Part shown: positions 25,647 to 39,150 of the stretch, piece after piece
How the letters are laid out: every line of letters starts with the position of its first letter
Numbering within the stretch: position 1 is the stretch's first letter
DNA from: Astrocystis sublimbata
Lineage: Eukaryota; Ascomycota; Sordariomycetes; Xylariales; Xylariaceae
Direction: 5' to 3'
Assembly: GCA_022453515.1 (NCBI GenBank)
Contig: JAJNNY010000027.1
Coordinates: forward strand, 124,001-188,000
DNA length: 64,000 nucleotides
Position numbers and translations under genes: made by a program
The notes under the pieces: model-generated
Databases searched by the model: none
What the model was told of the DNA's origin: nothing
What the model saw: only the letters and a program-made list of their open reading frames with translations

Positions 25647-28600
25647 GGCTAAATCGTAGATGCGCAGTGAAATGTACTCGTAAGTAAGTTGATTGCCTCG
25701 CTCGGCAGGACCTGGGTAGAACAGGCCTAGTATTGGGCAATGCTGAAGGGGGGCGAGCTCGAGGGCTAACTGATGTGATTGCGCTGGACACAACAGATCG
25801 GTGATGAACAGAGACAACCTAGACCCTGGGGTAGTCAGTCCATTAGGTAGAGCATACAGGTAGGTACCTGTCTAGCAGGTACCTACATGTGCCAATGTAC
25901 CTGCTATCTGGTATGTGGACGAGTACCTTAGATCCAATGCGACAGATAGGAGGGCACTTGAGGCAAGGCTATGACAACATCCGGCAGACGGGATCGAGAT
26001 GGCAAAGTTAAAATAAAGCCCTGCAGCCGTGCACTGTATGCCCAGGTGTGAATTGCCCAATTCGGACCTTTTGGGTGATGTGTCCATTTATATAATGCGT
26101 TCGCGCCAGGTAGGTACATAGGGTATTTATTTTCACCACAAGCTCAAACGGCTCAGGGCTGCAATATGGCGGATACATTAAGCTCACTCCAACAGAACAC
26201 TTCGTGGGAGAACCTCATGTACCCGATCAAGCATTGCAGCCGAACTATTACTATTAGTGTTATCGATAAGACATAGCATCGAGATTCCTCATCTGATATA
26301 CACACACTATCTCCGGAGATACCTACACGTCCACATCTAATCCGAAGGTACCTTCCCGTGGACAACGACAGGGGGAGTAATGCACGTGGAAAGCGAGGAA
26401 GGCAGCTCGGGTAGACCTAAGTACTTTAGGTAGTGGATGACGCTACCCTTGTCCAACCATCTCAACAACCTCCCTCAGCAACTCATCTCACCAAGCGAGA
26501 AGCTCACCTTGAACACACATATGCTCCAGCCTCAAGCAGTCCAGGGCGGGTATTGTGCCGCCAATCAAATTCGTTTCCACGATTCTATCTTGATACTTAT
26601 TTGCCAGCTCGCCACGTCCCCCGAACTGGTTCTCCCTCTGGGATGCTTGTCGTCAGACTACCCTCGCCACCCAGAGTCTGGAGTGTCTCACAGCCCTAAG
26701 AAAATATCCGATTTGTTCCATTTCCATCTCAGATCTCGATGAACTTATGTTGTCATGACGGGGATTCGGTATCCAGCTTTGAGAAGTAGGCCTTGTGTCG
26801 TACTGTCTTACCTCCCTGCAAGACATCCCTTGTCCGATATTGTAATAGCGAAACACCTCAGTGGTTCGAGTGGCCCGCTATGGGAGTCGTACGCCTCTCG
26901 CGTGGTACGCGGCGTGAAAATTAGATGGCTCTTCTTTGCCGCCCTCGTTGGTGCCCATCGAACCATCGAAGGCTGAATAATTTTCGCACCACTCGCCTGA
27001 GAGGCTCAGAAGCTACCTAAGCACGCCAAGTCTCCATGACAAGGGTGACTCTCTCTAGACCACCATAAACATGCTGGTGTATTTCAGTCCTACTTACTCC
27101 GTACAGACACGGCTGCCCTGCCAAGCCTCTCGATTGCAGCCTGGAAAGTCGATGGCGATACCCCGGCTTGCCTCTATTGGCTCGCTCTCATTGGCCATTA
27201 CACCACAGCTGCCCCAATGCGTCAGACCATGTCGCTGTCATTTGACTCCATATGGTCAGGCCATTGCCCGGAATTCGAGGTAGGTAGGTAGGTATGTATT
27301 GTACCGGCCAGGATACAAACCTCTATCCTCGGATGTATCGACTCGGCTCTTCGAAGTATCGCTTCCATTTGACATTATCCCAAGGTGGTAACAGGTACGC
27401 ATACTCGTACCCCTAGGGTACATTAGCGTGTCTTGTTGCTATGGTTATTGCCGTTATTATTGTCAATGCAGTACATGAGTTGCCATTCACTAGGAATTTA
27501 GATGCAAAACTTAATGTATGTTATTACTCCCTGTTATAGGTGCCACGAATCTCTCCCTCAATAGAATTCATTGCCTGTGTCAAGTTCAACCCTTTAGACA
27601 CTGATATTTGTGTGATCTCCGTCATAACAATTGAAAAGATACGCCTAAAAGGGCAGCAAATGCGACAATGCGACAATACGGCATCCATACATTAGTATCG
27701 CAAGTGACGATCTTTATATCGCAAACACGAGCATGAGAAGTTCAGCAATCAAGTGACGCATTGCTTCATGCAAGCCGCGTGTTTCTGAGCTAACATTATA
27801 ATGATATCGGGCAAGGCCTAGGGGAGGAGGTCAAGGAAGAGAAACGGCGGGCTCGCGTATCTCGATCCCCTTACCATGCCCGAGAACTTGTTGTCTCTCA
27901 TCCCAAGCATCATCTACCGTAGGGTGGGTGGTATTCGGCCAAGCAACATGTGTTAACGCAGGGTTTGATATAGAAACCACCGATGCCGACTCTGGCTATG
28001 TTTAGTTAAGTATATCGAAGGAATGCTGTTGCCACTGTTTCTACATGTAGGTAGTACTGTTTCCATCTGCATGCTGCAAAAACCTTCTCAAGATGTTCTA
28101 GCTGGGGTTGTCCTTCTTATACCTATCCATCCCACCGCCTAAGGAAGGCTGATCAGGGTTACTATAACACCTGGCCGAAAGACAGCACAGCCAGCCCAGC
28201 TATACACATAGAGTGCTGTCGCCAGATACCTCATCTACATACCTGTGTATGATCTGTACGTGCAATAAGTACAATACGCACCCGAGGCCCTCGCTAGCGG
28301 CTCTGGTGGGGTCTCTGGGCAAAGAATCCGTTCTTTTCCTTTAACAAGCATAGACTCGGGGATTTTCTGCCACTCAGACTAGGCTCTGTTTCTCTTGAAG
28401 GAACTGACCGGCAAAGCTGCATATGTAAATCATGTATCAGTCTGAGTGTTGCTTGGCTTACTGATGTTGATGTGGCCGGGCGAGGCGATAGCTAGAAAAG
28501 AGGGAAGATCTTCCAGAACCACCGTCATCGCTCTGCTTGGAAGTTTCCAAGCTGCTTAGGTACAGCTTGGTCGGGGAGTTGTAACGCGGCCGCACCAAGC

Positions 28601-30493
28601 GAGCTGCCAGACATCCACATACAGGCTGCCCACCTCCGTACTATATACATGTGGGTAGCAGGCCGAGGAAGGGCTTACGTCTCGGCGCAGTACTAACAAG
28701 CACTATGATAGAAATCACCGAGCTACAACTACATACTTATAACCGCAGGTACAATTTGGATGCTACATGTACCTACCTGCCCTTACACTTACTACCTTAT
28801 GGCATTATGTGCGAGTCCGTACCGCTTTCAGGGGGTAAGAACTCGTCCTATATTTCCTACCATGTGTACCTATTTAGTACACTAAGATCAAGTTACACGT
28901 ATATGGATACATACATACATACTTAGTACATACATCTATCTAGGTATGTAGAAACCCACTGATATCATAGCTACAATACCAGCATTGGGTTGGTTGAACC
29001 AGCTCTCGTAGATATGGATCCTACACAGGTAGGTAGCGTGCCAGGGGCGTGGTAGATATATTTATGGGCATGTAACATAGTAGGCATCTACACCCCGCGG
29101 AAGGTACCGATAATGGTATACATATAGGTGAGATGACGCTACTTGCCGTTGTCCAATGCACCCGTACAAAGGTACCTACACGGCGGCGTACACACAGCAC
29201 TAAGCTCGAGGTGGGATAGCGCTGCAGCGGTGGGCGCTTTTTCCCACTGCGCAGGTGGCAGCCAGGCTCGCCAGGCAAGCCAGGTACAGCAAGCGCGCTG
29301 CAGCGGCGGCGTTACTTGCTCGCTACCTACCTGCGCCGGCAAGGACAGAGGCTCGAGAGGGCTCGAGAGGGACAGCAACCGATGGCGCCCGATCTATGGT
29401 GGATATCTTAGCTGCACCCACACGTTTGGGGATCTCAGTTACGCTGTGGGATCGAACAGTACCACGCCGCTGCCCACGGTGCCCCATCCATCGTAATTCC
29501 AGAGTCGTTGATCCGTCTTGAAAGAATCGCTTTCACATTGCCATAAAACATACAATTGCAGGGGAGAACCGCATGTATCGTCTTTTCCCGCCCTCACAAA
29601 TGCAACGCAGCAACACCAACACCATCGTCGAGTCTTGACTGCCTTACTTTCGCCTGCATCTGCATCGCATCGCATAGCATCCGCCGCACCCGCTGAAGCC
29701 CGTAGCCCGTAGCCCACCCGTAGCCCGCGCGCACCTTGCCTACCTACCTACCTAGCCCGTGCCGCCGTGCCGCCCGTCGCCTACCGTTCAGCGTTCACAC
29801 ACACACACATATATATTACACTTACACACACGTTCCACGTCGACGATCACGGTCACGATCACGACCAAAACCAAAACCACAACCACGGCCTGGCACTGCC
29901 CTGCCCTGGTCGATCTCGCCCCGCTTGGCTTGGAGTAGCTGCGCCAGAGCGAGCCGCCCACCTGCACGCACCAACAACGCAACTTATTACTACTTCACAT
30001 GACAGCAGCGCCTGTGCTGCTGCTGGAGGTCGCTAATACGTACAATACGTACAATACGTACCCCCCGTCTCCACACTGGCTCGGATCTTGGTCTCCCACT
30101 GGTGGTCTCGACTGTTCGACGCGCCCCCCGACAGCCGCCCCGATCTGCGCGCCTCGCAATCGCCCTGCTCGAGAGTCGATCCCGTCGCATCTCCCTAGCC
30201 GCTTCCTCCTTTCGCACCCACGCTGCACGCCCTGCACGCCTGCACATCTGCCAGCCGGTCGCGCCGCCACCGCGGTCATCACCACCGCCGCGCCCAGCTC
30301 CGGTCTTGTTCAGCCCTCTGGTTATTAGACCAGCTGCTTGGTAGACGGGGCTTCGCACGCTGCTCGCCTCAGTCTTCAGCTGCCGCCGATCACCCACCCG
30401 ACCCAGGCGACCAAGGCGACCCATCTCCGACACGCCCACAACACCGAGCATCGACGAGGCCCGCCAGTGCTCGACATTCCACAGCCGCTTTTT
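25647..30493. other. Long gene-free stretch, divergent promoters
   Basis: No supported gene. The part at 25.8-29.1 kb is rich in TACCTAGGTA/GGTAGGTA-like elements (for example 25858-25886, 27281-27296, 28900-28950). From about 29.5 to 30.5 kb the plus strand becomes C-rich, with an AC dinucleotide run near 29797-29810, and is probably promoter and leader of the SAM/HMG-box gene. Frames here overlap on both strands and look like composition artefacts. Confidence 0.55.
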
Positions 30494-32425
30494 ATGTCAC
30501 ACACTGCGCCGTGGCATCGCGGACGAGTCAGCTATATGAATTCCCTCGAATCCGTCTTTGGCGAGCTGGGTATTTCGCAGTACCTAGGAATCTTCGTTGA
30601 CCAGGGCTTTGACTCTTGGGAGACAATATTAGACATTACCGAATCCGATCTGTAGGTTTCTCGCACTACAACGTGTAATGATTTGTGTTACTGGTGCTGA
30701 CTCGACCTGCAGCGATGCGTTGGGTGTTAAGCTTGGGCACCGGAGAGTAAGCCACCGCCGCCGATTCTCCCGCTCCCGCTCCCGCCATCCGCAAATGGAT
30801 CAGTTTCGACTGACTGTGTGTAGAAACTCCAACGACGGATAGCCAACTACCGGGGTGTGGCCCCAGATGTCTCCCTAGTGTCGCCTACCCGTACAAGCAT
30901 CGAAGATGGCCGACATGACTCGAATCGCACCGATGTTGGGAAAGCGGACGCAAAACCTGGCCCGACCGTCACCAAGAGGAAATATAGGAGACACCCAAAG
31001 GTTAGCCTGCACCTGCTGCGCTCACCCTGCGAAAAACAAAGCCCCTATAGACCGTGTTGACTGACCGGCTCGCAGCCCGATGCAAATGCCCCAGAGCGGC
31101 CACCTTCGGCATATGTTCTCTTCTCTAATAGTGAGCCCGCGCCCTTTCCCATGGCACTCCGCTGCTTCCCTCACGTACCTCGACAGTGATGCTGACTGTC
31201 CCTAGAAATGAGAGAGGACTTGAAAGGCCAAAATCTTACCTTCACAGAGATTGCTAAGCTGGTTGGCGAGAATTGGCAGAATTTGGATCGAGCCGAAAAA
31301 GAACCTTTCGAAAGCCAAGCAAACGAAGCGAAGGATAGATACACACATGACTTGGCCGAATATAAGAAGACACCCGCTTGCATGAAATACAACGAATATC
31401 TCCGTGAATTTCGCAAGCGACAAGCCATACAGCAGCAAGGTACTAGCGACGAGGCCCGCCATTGTGAGGATTCTAGAACTAATTCTCGACTAGAAAAAGA
31501 GTCTGCAAAACGATTGAAAACTAGCGCAGAGAGTACTCGAGGTAGTAGCACAAGCGTCACTTCAGTCGGACAGGGCGGTACAACAAGCGGTACAGGCAGT
31601 GGTTCCGAAAGCCAGCACGGAAGTGAGCCTCCTCCATCGCGACATCAACGTTTGAGCTCGATGACCGGCTCGGCAGCTGGTGCGGGTCAATCTGAAAATC
31701 ATTCCACGTCGCCGATATCAATGAACCACGAAGATTTCAACAAGGGAAGGTTACGTGGAATTACCAGTCCTCATTTTCATGACGTTTCTGCGCCTATTGC
31801 CAGTAACCGTGTTGGATGGATGGATGGTCAACTTCTCCCTGGGGATGCCACAAATGCCGGCATTCCTTGGTTAGATCCGAGGGCGTCATCCCAGCCAATC
31901 TCAGGGTCACCCGAAGGTGGCGCCCCTGGTATTCACCCCGGACGTACCAATCAGGCCAGCAGATTGTCTAGAGAATCTGGGTCGTCTGGCTCCCGCTCCT
32001 TCTCACAAACCCCGTCGTTGAGACATGAACCGTCATCGCACGGGAGTATGTCGTCATCAACCTCCCCCTATATACCGAGAACACCCAGTGATGCATCGTT
32101 GCCAATCCATGCCCTCCTGTCATCCAAGCCAGAACCTACGTCGCAGTACGGTCAGGCATCTCAGACCCCCAGTATCAATGGGCAGGCTTCACAAATACCA
32201 GCGTCAGGATATCCCGCGCAGTCTGGGTGGATGTCCGGTAGTTTCCCAGGTACTCCGCAACCCAGCAACATTGCACCCGGTCCAGTGCCAGGGCATCGAG
32301 CTACCTACCCGGGGACAAATGATCTAGGTGCCAGCGCAACGAGGCATGGTGGCAATAGTGAAGGTGGGCTTGATGGTATCTCTGCGCTTCTCAAAGCACG
32401 AGAAATCGTCGACCGACGCCCTTGA
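30494..32425 (+). CDS. SAM-domain and HMG-box protein (putative DNA-binding regulator)
   Basis: Predicted nuclear DNA-binding protein. Exons 30494-30651, 30713-30746, 30824-31000, 31076-31130 and 31206-32425 join in phase into 547 residues. An N-terminal SAM domain (about 17-75: SVFGELGISQYLGIFVDQGF, then LGVKLGHRRKLQRRI) is followed by a basic linker and an HMG box (about 124-195: PDANAPERPPSAYVLFSN, then FTEIAKLVGENWQNL and KYNEYLREFRKRQ). The C-terminal half is Ser/Gly/Pro/Gln-rich and probably disordered. The start was set at the first ATG of the frame (MSHTAPWHRG); a second Met (MNSLESV) 14 codons later is an alternative. SAM plus HMG in one chain suggests self-association coupled to DNA bending. 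The target genes are unknown. Confidence 0.88.
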
Positions 32426-35400
32426 CTGTCAAATCGAAACGATCATTCCCAGCTACCGACGAGCTTCTCAACGCTTTCTACAGCACTATCATCTTTAAAC
32501 GAACCATAATATTATTAATCAACGTTATCTACTCCGAAGTGGATAGTTATACAGCATGGAATTCCTTGTTGTGAGGTGTGGCAAATTATTCTTGCAACAC
32601 ACTCGATCATTATCGATCAACAACACAAGCTGGTTTCACTACAGCTATCTAGCGAACGGCTGTACAGAAAGGAATTTTAACAAAGAAAATCGAGGATTAC
32701 GTTGTGTTGCATTCCAGTTCAGCAACTATGTACACACAGGTCCATGCTCGAAGTTCGCAGTATTTCGACAATGAGATCCTCCTCGTGGAAGATATGATAC
32801 TCGACACCAAATTTAAAGACAATAACATAAGGTTTTGTCAATTCATTTGCACTTTGAGGGATATTTATCGAATGCAGAAACTGAAGCTTGAATAAGTTTC
32901 AGTCAGTTGCATATTTGAGAGTCCCCGGTATGATTCATGAATAGCATTTTTTGCCGGTTCGAACGCGTTTGGTTGAAGATACCCTGGGTGTGAGAGAGCC
33001 TGAAGGAAGATATATAACAAAAATAGGCATGGATTGGTCGCATGTCTTTTGAAGCACTTTGTCTATCTAACAAGCATGCAGAGCGAAGTCATAAAACAAT
33101 GTACTGGGGCTCTGCATATGTCGGGGAGATTCCCCGATACTTTGAATACGATTATAGTTTAGATACCTTGGTGGGAAATGAAAAGCTACATACTGTGATC
33201 ACATCTTGCCGTCGAATGGCCTATGATTCTGGTCAACTCGCTCGCTCATGTGTCTGCCTACAGGCAAAGTTGACTGGGTTGAATGTATTATGTGCTACTA
33301 CTTAGCGCTCACGAACGAACAATGCAGACAAAGAGTAGAAGCCTAGAAACCCAGCCCAGCCCAGCCTCCCGGGACTTTAGCTGGCTGTTGGAAATTGGAA
33401 ACCGAATCAAAAGTCCGCTCCGCTTTTGGACTTGTCTCATCGCCGATCCCGAATCATAGCTTAGTCTTGATCAAGTTAGAACACGAATGGGCTGGCGTTG
33501 GGGAGTTTGGCTCGTGGCTTTTCTCTCGGCTCGTGCCTGATGCAGACGCGGATGCAGATGATATCATCATGGATCTACCCACCCCCATCTATTTCTTTGT
33601 TTGAAAGATCCACTACCGACCAACCCTACATCCTAGTCTGAGCATGTTAGTTTCCAGGTACTTGATGGCAAAGTACCGGTTTTATGGAGGATTTACGGTG
33701 AGCCGGGTCCAGTCGCTCGCGTGGTGTGTATATAGCAGGTAAGTAAACGGGGCGAAGGGGTAAAAGGGGGGTGGGTGGGTTTAAGGTATCTGAATATGTA
33801 GCTTTCATATTGATTGTTTTTTTCTGCTCCTGCTGGATTCTCCCCTGGGTGAGATGATTCAGGAGTGTAGTAGCGTGCTCGTGAGGGGTGGGGGATGGTG
33901 GATGGTGGATAGAGGAGAGAGGAGAGGGAAGGAAGAAGGAAGGGTTCGAGGAGCGCGCTACCTCCCTACCTACCTACATACATACCTAGGACATAGACTG
34001 CTACTTGTACACGGCTCCGCATGCTAGAAGACCGGCCGGCAAGAGGGGAAACCGGGTTTTTCAGTCGAAGGTGATATGACGTGGTTGGTTGAGGTTAGCG
34101 AGTCCACCTGTGGTCTGTCTTGTAAGTAAGAATCGTGGATGGCTTCCAAGTTGTACATCAATCCCATGAAGGCTCTGGTGTTCTACGCACCAGTGCATAG
34201 TATAGTACCGATACCTACCACCTGGGGTAGCCTATCGTCCTATGTATACATGTGTAAATGATGTGAAAAATCGCAAATCGCGAGATCGTTTCACTTCCCG
34301 ACTTCGGATGTGCTGCGATGGACAAGGCGATGGATCTGCATTGAGGTACACTTCAAGTAGTACATACACCTCCTACAGTACTCAGGGCTGTATGTTTTAC
34401 CAGATTGTCAGCTCGGCACTACTACCCCTCTGCAAGACACTCCACGCCTTACCTGCGGTGCCTGCATGACAGCTGGGGGGAATACGGTGAAGATCAACAT
34501 GAGGATTTATTGACCTAGTACTGACACTAGACATCGTGAATCCTGGGCGACATACGGATAGATAGTTACCGAGGAGGCTAGCTCGCGAGCCTCGCACGCG
34601 TGCGCGTCTAGGTACACGATGAACCAGATAAAAAGAGTGGGATATTGATATATGTACTCCATATATACATACATGTATGTATATATGGAGTGCAAGTACC
34701 GCACTACTGAGCTACAACATAAACGTAAAGCAATAAATAGAAGAAAGTTGACAGATACTAAAAAACACCACACTTTTCCCATTCGGAACTAAGAAAGCGC
34801 AGACATCTAGAATATCTGCTAGAACAACAAAGCGTTGTGATCGGCGCGCTCTAGCCCTGATGGACCCATTACGCATGGAGCTCGTAAGAATGACGAAGTC
34901 TGCGTCCTGGCATAGTGACCCCGGTCGGGTCCGAGCAACATCGAAATTAGAAAATCTCGATTAAGAATCTCCATGTTTGTATTGTTATCAGTGGTTTCAC
35001 CAGGATGGCGTTGCGAGGGACAGCCGTGTTAGTGTGACAATTAGGCGGCCCCAAGGGAGGTATTTAAGATGAATGGTGAGTGGTATGAGCATTTCTCCCA
35101 GACCCCTACTGGGTATGGAGGAAAACAATGGGACTGGAAACGCTCCTCCTGACCTTCTCACGGATCCTCTCATGGCATCACGTAGTCGCGAAGATAGAGA
35201 GATGCTCCGTGGTGTGGATAATGGCATATACGCTGCGTTTTCATTCATAAGTAATGGTATGTTGTTGGCAAAAGACTATATCTTCTATTCGCTCGCTTCT
35301 TGCGGCTATCATAACAAAGCGTAATCCATAACTACTGCAAATCTGTAAACCTTGGCAATCGGTGGATCTGTTGCGACACGGCACCTACGACACGATTTGA

Positions 35401-35453
35401 AAGAACAACGGCATAATTCATAATCCCAAGAGGAAGCTTGTTTTTTCAACGAC
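32426..35453. other. Intergenic region between convergent genes
   Basis: Holds the 3' ends of the SAM/HMG gene and of the condensin gene. It is AT-rich near 32.5-33.0 kb and purine-rich near 33.9 kb, and carries a 36-base perfect palindrome at 34656-34691. A frame pair at about 34997-35324 is open on both strands, but neither translation has recognisable features. Confidence 0.55.
34656..34691. repeat. 36-bp perfect palindrome, AT-rich core
   Basis: Eighteen bases (ACTCCATATATACATACA) are followed at once by their exact reverse complement, with no spacer. The core is alternating purine-pyrimidine (ATACATGTAT). It could form a cruciform. It is far from both neighbouring stop codons. Confidence 0.9.
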
Positions 35454-38316
35454 TCAAACTTCCCCTTCTACTATCTCAGCATTCCAATCCTTTCGAATCT
35501 CGAGTTCGAGAAGCTCTGGCGTTTTCTCGATCACGAGGCCTTTCTCGTTGGCCAAGTGCAACAAACAGATGAAACAGAAGCTCGTAGAGATGTCGTCCAT
35601 GACGTTTTTGGGATAGACAGACTTCAGGTCATTCATGACGTCGGTGAATTTGAGTGGTGTCTCCTCGTCTTTTGGCGTTTGCACTGCCTCGGCGTCTGAA
35701 GGAGGCGTTGGTAATCTCGATCGGTTGCCGTCCTGGTCACGCGATGTTAGCTACGTTATTATATACGGATACAGAAAGGTGCTGATTATTAGCAAGAGCT
35801 GGGCTACAACGCACCTCATTGGGTTCAGGGTAACCCAGGCCTTTCCAGAGATTCTCTTTGAGGCGGCGGACATCGACCTTCTTGGCGACACGGGCGTACT
35901 GGACATACTCTGGCCGCAGCCGGCGCGTAGATGTGACTAGCTGAGTACCGAAACCGCCCATTGTCATGCCATTATCGAACATTGTTGTGGTGCCGAGAGC
36001 TTCTGTAGGCAGCGCCTCCGCGCTCGGTGAGAAGTGGTCTCTGGCATCAGCAAATTCGTCATTGTCGTCATCCATCATACCGCCAGCGAATGGCATCGCA
36101 TCGTCGAAGAAGTCGGCGTCGTAGTCGCCCTGAGGCAGGACGGTATCATCCTCACGGCTTTTGAGAGGCTCATTCTTGGCCCAGAAGGCTTCGTCCATAT
36201 CGGCTGGGTGCACGTTCTCTGAAGACCCGCCATAGCCGGCATTTCCGACCCTACTAAAGCGGTTCCGCTTGCTGCTCATCCGAGCTTTGGGCTTGAGGAA
36301 AAGGCTGAGAAGCTGCTTTGAGTTGAAGTGCTTATCGTCGGGTAGCAGATTGCGAGTCTTGGACTTCCAGTCTTTCTTGGGTAGCGATATCGCCGAGTTG
36401 CTGGTTGCTTGTGTATAGATGGTGTCGGCGAGTTTGGCATCAAGTGGCGCGGCGAAGTTAATCTCGAATGGCTCTTTTTCCTTCCGTTGCCGAGTGGTTT
36501 CTGGCTTATTAGCATCTTTGATCTTCCGTATTCGCCAATGCTCTGGCCCAGCCCAGTTCTTCTGAAGCGCTTGGTCGAAGTAACCAAGAATGTCTTCGTG
36601 TGTGTTGTTGCTATTCTTCATGTGATTCATAGAAACGACGTAGTCGGCATTCTCGTCGCCCATGCCCTCCATGCCTTCAGCCCCTGCCATCTCATCGTCA
36701 AGGCCCATGTTGTATGGGCGCATTTGGGGCTCTAAGGCAGCCTCTCGTGCCCAGGCCTCACCACCCTCCCCGAACGCGACCTCGGCAATATCGAATCCAC
36801 CCATAGCTGTCATATCATCGAAGCCCATCGGGTTTTCGTCGTCAATAAACATCCCAGATTTGTTACCAGCTGCGTCGAGAGCGTCTTCGTCCTCATCCTC
36901 TCCATCGCCTTCTGGGGCGCGCAGGAACGGGATGTCTAGTGAGCCCGAAGGATTACCGAGATCAAAGGTCTTCAAAGAGGGACATATGTCTTGCTCGTCC
37001 AACAAAGCCAGATCTGGGAAGAATTTAGCACCGAGAGCGCTGATATCAATCTCTACATCTTCTTCATCTTCTGCTTTTGGCTGATCTGTGATCGTATCAT
37101 CGTCGTCTTCTTCGTCCTCCAATTCTGCCTCCTCATCCGCTGTGATGTCCTCTCTTCGCCGAGGCTTGATGCCATCTGCTGACTTATCATTGGTGTCGTC
37201 ACTGCTGTCGAAGACTATGCGTCCCTGGCCGTCGATCATAAGATGATTCAGCAGGAGACCTTTAGCGCCGCCCTCGTCGAAATCGGCAGAGGCCTTCTTG
37301 AACAGGGGATCTACTGCAAATTCCATATCGAGTTTCTTGAGCTGTAGAGACGCAAATGACGGGGCTAGTGTGGCCTCTGATGATCGTTGCTAGCTTGTTG
37401 TCAGCATGGCCATGATGCGTGAACGCGCGATAGAGTCGAACGTACGCGCTTCTTGGTCTTCTTCCTAACAACGTTACCGTCCTCGTCTACCTCCTCCTCG
37501 CTCTCTTCGCCCTCGCCCTCCTCGTCCCTGGCTTTCTTCTTCGAATTGCTGTCGGCCAAACCGCTCAGGAGCTTGCCTGTCTCGGTGGCCACACTATCGA
37601 CTCGGCTCGTGTAGATCTTGACGCAACCATCGAGGGTGCAGCTGGCGCGCTGGAAGTTGACGCCGTCTCCGTCCTTGAGCAAGGACATATCATGGAAATA
37701 ATCAATCAGGGCAAAGTTCCACGAGTTGGCGGCGTTAATCTTGTTGTCGGTGGCCATCTTCATCCACTCCTCGAAGTTGGCCAAGATGGGCACGCGCTTC
37801 ATAGGCGTCACGCCGCTGCCGACCACCATAAGATCGCCATCGTCGTCGTTCTCGTCGTCGTCGTCATCATCGTCGTCCGCATCTGCACCCCGGGCTCGCC
37901 GCGGGGTCCGCGGGCTCGAGCGGGCAGAGGCATTATCGAGGTCCACCAGTCTGAATCCGGCCTTCTTCGCGGGCGTAGCTGCTGCCTGTTGTAACTCGCT
38001 GATCTGTTTATCGTGGAGGGCTTTGCGAGAGTGAAGTCGGCCCTTCTTCTCCCGCGCGTCGTCGTTGAGAGGGATCCTAAGCAACGGCAGCGGTGAGCTT
38101 GGTTCTGCCAGCAATGCGGTCTGATGGGGAAATAGGAGGTGCTCGACCGCCAAGATGAGGCCAGCGCATATAAACAAATAAATGCAAGCATCCACAGCAC
38201 ACCATAGGAAAGACACGGCAAACCTACTTGAGGGGTGATTTGAACGGGGAGTTGGATGAACCAGAAACGGTTCTCGCCCCAATGCTCGCGCGAGGCTTCT
38301 GAGCAACACGAGGCAT
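35454..38316 (-). CDS. brn1: Condensin complex subunit 2 (kleisin, Barren/CAP-H)
   Basis: Kleisin subunit that closes the Smc2-Smc4 ring of condensin and is needed for mitotic chromosome compaction. Minus-strand exons 38316-38228, 38076-37446, 37389-35815 and 35732-35454 join in phase into 857 residues. The first join gives SPLK-IPLNDDAREKKGR. Conserved Barren blocks follow: FEEWMKMATDNKINAANSW, a region with TSRVDSVATETGKLLSGL, LDMEFAVDPLFKKASADFDE and GLLLNHLMIDGQGRIVFDSS. Acidic stretches then surround ALGAKFFPDLALL. A central part with MSSKRNRFSRVGNAGYGG precedes YVQYARVAKKVDVRRLKENL near the C-terminus, and the last exon (FTDVMNDLKSVYPKNVMDDI) is the winged-helix end that binds Smc. Length is normal for the family. 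It lies head-to-tail upstream of no obvious partner. Confidence 0.95.
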
Positions 38317-39150
38317 CGTAAGATAGGAGGCGACTCGACTTTGGATCTTGTTTCGTGAGTATTCGCTGCAGGTCGGAGATGTTCGCGCTGGGCGCATGCG
38401 ACGGGATGATGTGACGGGATGGGCCGACAGTTGGAAGTCAAAGTCGCAAGTAAACACCAGAAGCCGCGCTAGTCCTGTTGGGCGCAGCTCGGGCAACCAA
38501 GGCAACCAATCACTGATGGAGGGGCAGTCACCACACCACAAGCCCCTCCAACCTCGCCAGCATACAGCGTACTCTGTAGGTACCTTAGGTACTGACACAT
38601 GCTAGAAGAGGTGGGGGGTGCCTAAGTACCTAGGTACCTTACTGCTCTCTGAGACGCGTGGGGTCACGTGGCGATTACATACATGCATGTGCTGAAGGTA
38701 CGGTACCTGGGGCCTGAATCAATCAATCCCGTAAGCCTCGGTGGCCCTGTCCCGTGGTATGAAAATTAACCAGGTACATCTCACTGCCGTCAGTCACAGA
38801 GCTTGCACGCTATCTAATCTTTACACCGCGCATGCCTGCACCATCAGCACCTTCATCACTTTAGATCTATCCATCCATGTCTATTCGACCAGGCACCAGA
38901 CTAAGGTTCTGACCGTGCATGCATGCATGCTCGCCCTCTGTTTGATCCGATACTTTACATGACCTGTATACGTATCTAAGATACTTGTTCGTCCGAGATC
39001 AAGGAATGCCGCCCATGCCATCAGTGAAAGTTACAAATCGCAACTACTGTCTGGCTATGAGGTTCTGAGCTGGTACCTAACCACTGGACTTACACGATAT
39101 GCAGCAGGCCAAACCATCGTGGATGCGTGGGCTATACTCGTAATGTGAAA
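38317..39150. other. Intergenic, upstream of condensin gene
   Basis: Promoter of the condensin gene and 3' region of the next gene. A dense set of TACCTAGGTACC-like palindromic elements lies at 38576-38640, within 330 bases of the condensin start codon. No gene is seen. Confidence 0.6.

Noticed and set aside
35073..35324. Possible small gene, open on both strands
   Set aside because: Neither strand has splice partners, conserved motifs or clear codon preference.
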